From contig CAMDKI010000001.1 in NCBI GenBank assembly GCA_945901065.1, positions 62,001-126,000 on the forward strand: 64,000 nucleotides of DNA, in the 5' to 3' direction. The DNA comes from Chitinophaga pinensis (GTDB lineage Bacteria > Bacteroidota > Bacteroidia > Chitinophagales > CAIOSU01). Of the stretch, positions 50,351 through 62,300 are shown in pieces. The position numbers were made by a program, and so were the translations under genes. Below the pieces are notes generated by a model. The model had not been told where the DNA came from and made no database searches. It saw only the letters and a program-made list of their open reading frames with translations. Position 1 is the first letter of the stretch. Every line of letters starts with the position of its first letter.

Positions 50351-53300
50351 ATGATAAAGTCCCGTTTAAAAAATACGTTTGCATCAGCTATTTGGTGCTC
50401 GCTCTTCTTGTTGCTAGCACAATTTAACGTTACGGCAAGTCCCCCATCCACCAATTGCAATTGCTTAATGTCCATTACTAGTAGCAGCTCGTGTTCGGGC
50501 TCTAATAGTGGCAGCGCTACAGCAAGTGCATCTAATGGCACGTCGCCTTACACCTACCGTTGGAGCAACAATGCCACTGGTGCTACCGCAACTGGCTTGG
50601 CTTCGGGTACTTACACCGTTACAGCTACTGATAAAAACGGCTGTACCGTTTCTCAGTCGGTTACCATTAGCAGCGTATCTTTTTCGGTACATGCTGGTTC
50701 CGACAAGACTATTTGTGTAGGCTCATCTACCCAATTGGGTGCTAGCGGCGCATCATTGTATTCTTGGTCGCCAACTACAGGCCTAAGCAATGCTGCCATC
50801 GCCAACCCATTGGCATCGCCAACTGTAACCACTACATACACCGTAACGGGCGCTGTATCAAGTGGTGAGTTGGTAACCAACGGCAATTTTTCTTCGGGCA
50901 ATACAGGCTTTACTAGTTCGTACAGCTACAACAGTGATTTGTATCCAGAAGGTAGATACTTTGTTGGGTCCAATGCTAATAATAATCACTCTAATTTCTT
51001 TGGAACCGGCAGAGGTGGTAGTGGTAACTTCATGATTATAAATGGCGCAACCGTTGCTGGCGTGAATGTTTGGCGACAAACGGTAACAGTAACGCCAAAC
51101 ACCACATACTACTTTTCAACGTGGATAACTGCATTGAACAACCTGGTTTCAGCAAACTTGGCTTTTTCAGTTAACGGCACTTTGATGGGCCCAGTAATCA
51201 GTTCGCCAAGTAGCCCAAATAGCTGGGTACAATTTTATGCCGTTTGGAATTCGGGCAGCGCCACCAGCGCTGTCATTTCTATTGTAAACCAAAACACTAT
51301 TGCCAACGGTAATGACTTTGGTTTGGATGACATTTCATTTACTACCGTTTGCGAAAAAACAGATCAGGTAATTGTAACTGTAAATTCAGCAACTGCCAAT
51401 GCTGGCCCAGATGTTACGGTTTGCACTGGCCAATCGACTACGCTTACCGCTACAGGCGGTGGCACCTACGCTTGGAGCACTGGCGCCACTACAGCCAGCA
51501 TTACGGTTAATCCATCATCAACTACTACTTACACGGTTACGGTAACCAATAATGGCTGCACTGCAACCGATCAAGTAAAAGTAACACGCATAAGCACTAA
51601 GCTTTCGGCTAGCATAGCCAAAACCGATGAAGGATGTAAAAAAGATAGCGTAACTACTTGCGTGCTTACCTTGGCTACTAGCCAGCACGGTTTGTGGTTA
51701 GATGATATACCAAGTTCACCGAGCAAATACCATAAAATAGTAGGTGGTAGCATGACGGCTACGAAATATAGCGATGGCCGATTGAAGATTACAGGTACGT
51801 TTGAGAACGTTAGCGATGTAAACCGCAAATGGACGATCGATGTAATGTATACCAACAAAATGAACTGGACCGAGTTTAGCGCCCGAGGCGGTACTTGGAA
51901 AGGAACAGCTGGTAACGTTGGCACCAACTATTTGAACTGGGATTATTACATAATGGACGTGACCTATGCCAACAAACTTACCGGCAGTGGCACATATGCG
52001 GGCAAAACCTTGAACCTTACCCACATGCCTAGCAACTATTTGTATGGTTTTCAAGTGGGCTTAGGTGCAAACGACCAAACTGCCGACTGGGGCATGAGTG
52101 GTTGGTTTGAGCACACAGGTTCATATCATGGAAATGGCGATATAAACTTTGATGCCGTTTGCGATTCGACAGAAGTTTTTCAGTCGAGCACCTGCAACGG
52201 CACTGCAGACTTAAGCATAAGCGGTGGCACTGCCCCGATTACTTATGCTTGGAGCAATGGCCGTACTACACAAGATTTAACTGGCCTATGTGCTGGTACT
52301 TATACAGTAACCATTACCGAGGGAAGTGGCTGTACCTCCACCCAATCAGTAACTGTTGGCACCACAAGTGCCTTGACGGTAGCATGTAACTCAACCGATG
52401 TAACCACCCAAGGTGGCAGCAATGGCACCGCTTCGGTAACTGTAACTGGCGGTGTAACACCATATAAATACCTTTGGAGCACTGGACATACCACGCAAAG
52501 CGTAACCAACCGACCAGCGGGTGTATATACTGTAACCGTAACTGATAAGTTTGGTTGCGAGGTAGAGTATGAGTGCTGCATTAAGCAACCCTCAACCTGC
52601 GAAGGTTTCCGCACGCAAACACAAGGTGGCTGGGGCGCATCGCCATCTGGTGGCAACCCAGGCACTTATGTATATGCCAACTTTGCAACTGCTTTCCCAA
52701 GTGGATTGACCGTAGGTTGCGCAACCAGCTTTACTTTGAAATTGACCAGTGCACAGGCTGTAACCGATTTCTTGCCTTCTGGCAGCACTGCCCGCGCCTT
52801 AACAGCTAACTTAACTAACCCAGGTGGCAGCTACAGCAACGTATTGGCTGGCCAAGTAGTGGCTTTGTCGCTATCTGTTGGTTTCGATAATGCCAACCCT
52901 AATTTTGGTTCAAACACTACACCACTGCAAAACTTGGTAGTAGCATCGGGTACTTTTGCCAACTGGACGGTTGCCCAAGTGTTGGCCGAGGCTAACAAGA
53001 AATTGGGCGGTTGCTCTTCAACCTACTCTTTTAGCCAATTGAATGAAGTGGTTAGCAAAATCAATGAAAACTATGTGGATGGAAACAGCACTGGTAGTTT
53101 CTTGATTTGTGGTATTGACCTTGCCACTGTAAAAGTAGATGTGAAGTGCTTTGGACAGCATACGGGTTCTATTGACCTTACCCCATCGGGTGGTGTATTA
53201 CCATATGCATATTCATGGAGTAATGGCGCTACCACGCAAGACCTAACTAATGTAGGTGCAGGTACTTACAGTGTAACCGTTACTGCGGCCAACAACTTAA

Positions 53301-56300
53301 CCGCTACTACTAGCGTTACTATCGCACAGCCAACCCAACTAAGCCTTACCACCACCAAAACAGATTTGAACTGCAATGGTGTTTGCACCGGTACTGCTAG
53401 CGTAACTGCCACCGGCGGTATTGCCCCATACACGTACAAGTGGAACACCAACGCAACTACTGCTAGCATAAGCAACCTGTGCGCCGGTGCATACACCGTA
53501 ACCGTAACCGATGCCAACAGTTGTACCGCGGTAAAAACTGCTACCTTAACACAACCTGCCGATTTGGTAAGCAACATCACCAAAACCGACGTAAGTTGCG
53601 GTAGTACCAACTTGCCTTGTCAGTTAGTGCAGTTTTCGGCAAGTGGCCACGCTGTTTATTTGCCACATCTGGGATTGAGCTCGCCTAAATGGGTATTTGG
53701 CTCACAAGGTGGTACTATTGAGACTTTTGCCAATGGTACGGCACGCGTGTACGGTAACATATACTACTACAACGATACCACTAAGTCTTTCTACTTGGAT
53801 TTCAACTTCAGTAATAAAATGACTTGGGCCCAGTGGAGTGCATTGGGTCGCAGCTGGAAAGGCAATGCCGGTACTGTGGGTAATAACTATCAGAACTGGG
53901 ATTACTACATTTTTAGTACCACAACCCCAAGTACTTTGACCGGACGTAACTCATACACCGGCAACAACCTTAACATAACCCACAACCCAAGCAACTACCA
54001 GTACGGTTTGCAGATCGGTTTGGCGGCCAACGACCAAAACGGCAACTATGGTTTGAGCACTTGGTTTAACCATACCGGCTGGAAATCGGGTAATGGCGAC
54101 TTGAATAATAACCTAATCTGTGCCCAAGGCCAGTGCGACGGCACTACCGACGTAACGGTGAGTGGTGGCACTTCGCCATACACCTATTCTTGGAACACCG
54201 GTGCTAGCAGCCAAGACTTGAGCGGCCTATGCCCAGGTACCTATACCATTACCATTACCGATAGCAAAGGCTGTAAGGATACTTTGACTGCTGCCATAGT
54301 TGGTGGTAGCGAACTGGTATTGAATGCGACTGGCACCAACATAGCTTGCGCTGGTGTTTGCAATGGCACTGCTACCGTAACTGCCAGCGGTGGTTCAACA
54401 CCATACACTTACTTGTGGAGCAACGGAGCAACGACCCAATCGTTGAGTAACATTTGCGCGGGTACTTTCATTGTAACCGTAACCGATAGCAAAGGTTGTT
54501 TTGGTAAGGATACCGTGGTAATAACCGCCAACCCTAAACCAGAGATTACTGCCACTGCAACTCCAGTGAATTGCTTTGGTGATTTAACTGGTTCGATAGC
54601 TACAACGGTGACCGGTGGTACTTCACCATTTACTTACCTATGGAACCCTGGAGGCGCCACTACAGCCAACTTGAGCAATGCGGCTGCAGGAACTTATACA
54701 GTTATATTAACAGATAATAAAGGATGTAAAGATACCGCTTCGGCTATTATTACCCAGCCTATATCAGGCTTGAGCGCAACCATAAGCTCAACTCCGGTTA
54801 GCTGTATTGGTGGTAATGACGGCACTGCAACCGTAGTTGCCTCTGGCGGTACTGCACCTTATACTTACAGCTGGAGCACAACACCTGCCCGCACCACAGC
54901 AGCCATCACTGGTTTGAATGTTGGTGCGTACAGCGTCACGGTTACTGATGCTAAAGGCTGTACCATTACCAAAACCGTGCAAGTTACCGGTGTTCCGCCG
55001 CTTACTATCGGCAGCGTGCCTTCGCCAGTGCTTTGCAACGGTGGCAACACGGGTTCAATTAATGCTACTATTAGCGGTGGTACCCCAGGCTATACTTTCT
55101 TGTGGAGCAATGGCCGCACTACCGAAGATATTACTGGTCTTGCTGCTGGCACCTATACCCTAACCGTAACCGACAGCAAAGGCTGCGTGGCTACCGCTAG
55201 CGTAACGGTACAACAACCACAGCCGTTGGTAGCTTCTGCTACTCCTGTGAACATTGCTTGCTTTGGTGGGAACACTGGCCGCGTGAACGTATCGATTGTG
55301 GGCGGAACATCTCCTTTTACTTATACTTGGAGCAACGGCACAACTACCCGTGACATAACTGGCGTAACAGTTGGCACCTATACATTAACAGTAACCGATG
55401 CCAACGGTTGCAAAGATACCGTTGCTGCTACAGTTACCCAACAAACTGCGCTACAAGCCACTGCTACACCAACTAACGTTACTTGTAATGGATTGAATAA
55501 TGGTTCGATTATCGCTAGTGTAACTGGCGGTGTAGCACCATACACTTATAACTGGGGTGGTGGCATTACTACTGCCAATCGTACTAACCTTGCTCCTGGC
55601 ACTTACACCGTGACTGTAACCGATGCCAACGCTTGTACCGCTAACGCTTCGGCTACTATTACTCAGCCCAATACTTTGGTTGCAAGCTTAACTAAAACCG
55701 ATGTAAACTGTTATGGACAATCGACAGCTAGCGCTACCTTGACCGTAACGGGTGGTACTACACCATACACCTATAACTGGGGCAATGGCGTAACTTCTCA
55801 AAACCGCACTGGTTTGGCTTCAGGTACTTATACTGTTACCGTTACCGATGCAAAGGCTTGTACAGCTTCCGCTTCCGTAACTATTACACAGCCTGACAGC
55901 ATCAGGGCTAACATCACTAAAACCGACGTAAGTTGCGGTAGCGGAAATATCCCTTGCAAAGTGTTCCAATATGGAGCGGGTTCGCACGCGGTTTACTTGC
56001 CACATTTAGGTTTAGGTTCTGCAAGCTGGGTATTTGGTGCTCAGGGCGGAACCATCGAAACCTTTGCTAACGGCACTGCCCGTATCTATGGCAACATCTA
56101 TTATATAAGCGATACTACTAAGTCGTTTTTCCTTGACTTCAACTTTAGTAACAAATCAACTTGGGCACAATGGAGTGCACTGGGTCGTGGCTGGAAAGGT
56201 GATGCCGGCATTGTTGGCAACAACTATCAGAATTGGGATTACTACATTTTTAGTACCACAACTCCAAGTACTTTAACCGGACGTAACTCATACACCGGCA

Positions 56301-59300
56301 ACAACTTGAACATTACCCACAACCCAAGCAACTACCAGTATGGTTTGCAGATTGGTTTGGCTGCCAACGACAAAAACGGCAGCTATGGTTTGAGCACTTG
56401 GTTTAACCACACTGGCTGGAAATCAGGTAACGGCGACATTAACGCCAATCTGGTTTGCGCACAAGGCCAGTGCGATGGTACTACCGACGTAACCGTAAGT
56501 GGTGGCACTGCCCCGTACACGTACTCTTGGAACAATGGTGCAAGCAGCCAAGACTTGAGTGGCCTATGCCCAGGTACTTACACCATTACTATTACTGATA
56601 GCAAAGGTTGCACCAAGGTACTTACCACTACAATTGCTACTGGTAGCGAACTGGTATTGAATGCGACTGGCACCAACATAGCTTGCGCTGGTGTTTGCAA
56701 TGGCACTGCTACCGTAACTGCCAGCGGTGGTTCAACGCCTTATACTTATTTGTGGAGCAACGGAGCAACGACCCAATCGTTGAATAGCATTTGCGCGGGT
56801 ACTTACATTGTAACCGTAACCGATAGTAAAGGTTGTTTTGGTAAGGATACCGTGGTAATAACCGCCAACCCTAAACCAGAGATTAGCGCAACTGCAAGCC
56901 CAGTTAACTGCTTCGGCGCATCAACGGGTTCAATTATCACAACCGTAACTGGTGGTACTGCGCCTTTTGCTTATGCTTGGACCCCAAGTGGCACAACTAC
57001 AGCAAACTTGAGCAACGTGACCTCTGGAACTTACAGCGTTATATTAACTGATGTAAACGGTTGTAAAGACACTGCTTCGGCTACCATTACCCAACCAGCC
57101 GATAGCCTGAACGGTGCAACCTCATCAACCCCGGTAAGTTGTATCGGTGGTACTGATGGCACCGCAACCGTAGTTGCTTCTGGCGGAACCGCACCTTACA
57201 CTTATGTATGGAGCACTACCCCTGCCCGCACTACCGCTAGCCTAACTGGCTTGCGCGCTGGCAGCTATACCTTAACTATTACAGATGCTAAAGGTTGTAT
57301 TGTGGTTCGCACTGTTGTTGTTACTACTGTACCTGCCCTTACTGTAGGTGCAGTGCCAAGCCCAGTATTGTGCTTTGGTAGCGCTACTGGTGCTGTAAAT
57401 GCTACTATCAGCGGCGGCACCCCTGGCTACACTTTCTTGTGGAGCAACGGCGCAACTACTGAAGATTTGAGCAACGTAGCTGCTGGTACGTACAACGTAA
57501 CCGTTACCGACAGCAAAGGCTGTGTAGCCACAGCTGGCGTAACAGTTCAACAGCCGCAAGCATTAGTGGCTACTGCTACTCCTACCAATATCCCTTGTTT
57601 TGGTTCTAACACTGGTTCGGTTACGCTGAGCGTGGTAGGCGGTACTACACCGTTTACATACATCTGGAGCAACGGTGCTACTACCCGCGATATTACCGCA
57701 TTGGGTGCTGGCACATATACTGTAACTGTAACCGATAAAAACGGTTGTAAGGATACCGTATCTGCTACCGTTACCGCACAGCCTAGTTTAGTGGTGGACG
57801 TAACTGGCACTAACCTTAACTGCTATGAAAGTAACACCGGTTCAGCTACTGCAAGCGTAACTGGTGGACTTGCACCGTATACTTATGCTTGGAATACCTC
57901 ACCTGTGCGCACTTCTGCTGCCATCACTGGCTTGAGCATTGGCACATATAGTGTAACGGTAACCGATGCCAACGGCTGTACCGCTACCGACAACGTATTA
58001 CTTACACAGCCTGATAGCTTGGAAGCTTTGACTTCTTGCAACGCCATCGCTTGCTTTGGAGATACTACTGCCGACATAGTGTTGTTGGTAGTAGGTGGAA
58101 CAACCCCTTATACTTACCTATGGAGCACCGGTGCTGCTACCCGTAATTTGGACAACCAAGGTGCAGGTACTTATACCGTAACTATAACCGATGCTAAAGG
58201 TTGTACCATTACTTCAACAGCTATTGTTGACCAACCTGCTCAATTGGTAGCTACTGCAAATCCATTGCATATTGCATGTAACGGCGCTGCTACTGGTGGT
58301 ATAAACTTGAACGTAATAGGCGGCACTGCCCCTTACACTTACTTATGGAGCAATGGTTCCGCTACCCAAAACCTAACAGGGTTGGTTGCTGGTACTTATG
58401 CTGTAACCGTAACTGATAAAAACGGTTGTCGCGATACTGCATCTGTTACTATTAACCAACAATCTGCATTGCAGGTTTCGGCAACGCCTACCAACATCCC
58501 TTGCTTTGGTCAGAACAATGGTACTATTACCACTAGCGTGAATGGCGGTGTAGGCCCTTATACCTACAATTGGGGTTCTGGTATAGCAACATCAAACCGT
58601 AGCAACCTAGCTCCTGGCAATTACACTGTAACTGTAACCGATGCGAACAACTGCACCGGTGCTGCATCTGCAACTGTAACCCAACCGGCTGATAGCCTAA
58701 ACGGTTTAACCTCATCTACGCCTGTAAGCTGCATTGGCGGTACTGACGGCACCATGACAGTAGTTGCATCGGGTGGTACTGCACCATATACTTATGCTTG
58801 GAGTACAACGCCAACCCGCACCACTGCAACCGTAACTGGCCTTCGCGTTGGTAGCTATACCGTTACCATTACCGATGCCAAAGGTTGTATCTTAGTTCGC
58901 ACTGTAACTGTAACTGGTGTACCTCCGCTAACAATTGGTTCAGTACCTAGTCCGGTACTATGCTTTGGTGGCAATACGGGTTCTATCAACCTTACCATCA
59001 GTGGTGGCACCCCAGGTTATACTTTCTTATGGAGTAATGGTGCTACTACCGAGGATATTAATGGTCTAGTAGCCGGAACCTATAGCGTGACTGTTACCGA
59101 CCGCAATGGTTGTGTGGCCACCTCTGGCGTAGCAGTTCAACAGCCACAGCCGCTTATACCAACTGCAACACCGGTAAATATTGCATGTTTCGGTGCAAAC
59201 AATGGCGGCGTTAATTTGAGTGTAACTGGTGGCACAACTCCATTCACATATACTTGGAGCAACGGCGCCACCACCCGCGATATTACTGGCGTAGTTGCTG

Positions 59301-62300
59301 GAACTTATAATGTAACTATTACCGATAAAAACAATTGTACTGCTACTGCCAGTGCTTCTGTTACCCAACAGGCTGCGCTACAGGTAACCGTAACCCCAAC
59401 CAACTTGACTTGTAACGGCAATAATACCGGCGCATTGACCACGTCAGTTAATGGCGGTGTTGCACCATACACTTACAACTGGGGTGCTGGTCAACCTACC
59501 ACTGCCAATCGCAATGGTTTGTCAATCGGTTCATATACCGTAACGGTTACTGATGCCAACGGCTGTACAGGTACTGGCTCTGCAACCATCACACAGCCAG
59601 ATGTGCTTACAGCTAGCGCCATTGGTTCTGCTGTATTGTGTTTCGGCGATGCTACAGGCACTGTTACCTTGACTGTAAACGGCGGTACCGCTCCATTTAC
59701 CTACAACTGGAGCAACCAAGCCACTGGCCAGAACTTGAGCGGTCAAGTTGCTGGAAGGTATAACGTGACTGTTACCGATGCCAATGGCTGCACAGCTACT
59801 GCATCAGCCAATGTTACTGAGCCCACACTATTGACAGCCACTGCAGGTGGTTCGGCAGTAAGTTGCTTTGGCGACATAACCGGAACAATCACTTTGAATG
59901 TTGGTGGAGGAAGAACTCCATATACTTACCTATGGAACACAGGTGCAACTACCAAAGAGTTAAATGGTGTAGGCGCTGGCGCATATACTGTAACGGTAAC
60001 TGATGCCAACGGCTGCACGGTGCTTTCTTCAGCTTCGGTAACACAGCCAGACTTGTTAGTTGCTTCTGGAAGCAATACCAATGTATTGTGTAACGGTGCC
60101 TTTACCGCAACTGCCACTCTTACTGTTGCTGGTGGCACTGCTCCTTACACTTATGTATGGAGTAATGGCGCTACCTCGCAAAACTTGACTGGCTTAGCTG
60201 CTGGAGCATATACTGTAACCGTAACCGATGCTTACGGATGTACTGCAACTAAATCATTTACTATAACTGAACCTACTGCGCTTAGTGCTAGCGCTACCGC
60301 GCAGGATGTACGTTGTTTCTTGGGTTCTGATGGCGCTGCTAACTTGACTGTTACAGGTGGTGTTGGCCCATACACTTATCGCTGGAGCAACAATGCCACT
60401 ACCCGCAACTTGACAGCCCTTCGTGCAGGTAATTATAGCGTAACTGCTACTGATGCTAATGGTTGTACCGTTACTACCAGTGTAGTTGTTGCACAACCTG
60501 GCCCGCTAACATTGGGTGGTGTACCTGCAACGGTTAGCTGCTTTGGCGGAAACAATGGTTCAATTAACCTTACTGCAACAGGCGGTGTTGCACCATATAC
60601 TTACGCTTGGAGTACAGGTGCGAATACAGAAGACATTAGTGGTTTAACAGCTGGATTGTACAATGTAACGGTTACCGATGCACAAAATTGCGTAGCAACA
60701 GTTGGTGTAAATGTGCTTCAACCAGCGGTTATTACTCTAACTTTTGTTGGTGTAAACGTTACTACTAATGGAGGCACTAATGGCTCTATCGATTTGAGTG
60801 TTGTAGGCGGAACAACTCCATTTACTTATGTATGGAGCAATGGTGCTACCACCCAAGACCTGAACAATATTCCTGCTGGAAACTACTGTGTAACAGTTAC
60901 TGATGTAAACGGTTGCATCGCAACTGGTTGCAAATTGATAACTGAACCAGCTTGTACTGGCTTTAGTGCTGCTGCAACGTCAACCAATGTAAATTGCAAT
61001 GGTGGAAACAATGGCACTGCTTCATTAAGCGTAACTGGCGGTGTCGCTCCGTTCACTTACGCATGGAGCAACCAAGCTACTACTCAAAACCTTACCGGTT
61101 TAGCAGCAGGAACGTATACAGTTACGGTTACCGATGCGGTGCTTTGTTCTGCAACGGCTAGTGTAACGATTACCCAACCGGCAACGCTTGGTGCAACTGC
61201 TCAGGGCACAAACCCTACTTGCAACGGATTGTTGAACGGCGCTGTGAACTTGACCATTGTTGGCGGTACTGCACCTTACAGTTACTCTTGGAACACAGGT
61301 GCTACTACCCAAAACCTAACAGGTTTGAGCGGAACTAGTTATGCCGTAACAGTTACCGATGCTAAAGGCTGTACTGCAACAGCTTCAGCCAATTTGGTTA
61401 CACCTGCTGCTCTTGATATAGCAAACGTGGTAACTCAAGTGCGTTGTTTCTTAGGTAACGATGGAGCAATAACAACCACTGTAAGTGGTGGTATACCTCC
61501 GTACACTTACCTATGGAGCAACAATGCAACTACTAGAAACCTAACTGCTCTGCGTGCTGGCACTTATAGCCTTACAGTTACCGATGCAAATGGTTGCACC
61601 GCAATCAAATCAATTCTTATTGCGCAGCCAGGTCCGCTTACGCTAGGTGGCGCTCCTACACCGGTTAGTTGTTTCCAAGGCCGTGATGGTGCCATTAACC
61701 TTACAGCAACTGGTGGCACAGCGCCATATGTTTATATTTGGAGTAACGGAGCTACTACTGAAGATATCAGTGGTTTGGCAGCGGGCACTTATAACGTAAC
61801 GGTAACCGATGCACGTGGTTGTGTAGGTACTGTTTCGGTTGTTGTTCAACAGCCAGCAGCAATCATATTGAGTGCCAATACAACTGATGCATGTGCAGGT
61901 GGCAACAGTGGAGCCATACAACTTAACGTTGTGGGTGGTACCTCACCGTTTACGTACCGCTGGAGCAACAATGCCACTACCAAAAATATTGGAAGCTTGG
62001 CACCGGGTACTTATACCGTAACCGTAACTGATAATAAAGGTTGTGTAGCATCTAATAGCTTCGTAGTGGCATCAAATATCAACTGCCGCACTATGGAGTT
62101 CACTATTGACGTGTTCTTGGAAGGTCCGTTTGAACCTTCAAACATGTTGATGCAGAACAAACTGAGAACACAATGTAATACCGTACCTCTTTATCAGCCT
62201 TACAATAGCCCAATAATGGGTTATAACGGAACCGAAAGTGTTGCTAACCTTGGCACTGATGTAGTAGACTGGGTATTGGTATCTTTCCGTTCGAACACTG

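Larger units (their letters stand above)
53560..58230 (+). repeat. In-frame tandem duplication of about 2337 bases inside the giant gene
   Basis: Unit 1 (about 53560-55896) holds nested domain 2 and eight SprB repeats. Unit 2 (about 55897-58230) repeats the same order with nested domain 3. The 95 bases at 54305-54399 and 56642-56736 are identical, which fixes the offset at 2337 bases, an exact multiple of three. Elsewhere the units differ mostly at third codon positions. Confidence 0.8.

Noticed and set aside
53000..62000. CRISPR-like regular repeats
   Set aside because: The regular repeats are in-frame protein modules (SprB) of about 75 codons with degenerate DNA, without identical short repeats and unique spacers.
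50465..62000. Many antisense ORFs of 60-120 residues across the giant gene
   Set aside because: They arise because the repeated Gly/Thr/Val/Ser codons leave the opposite strand open; products are low-complexity and shadow the real frame.
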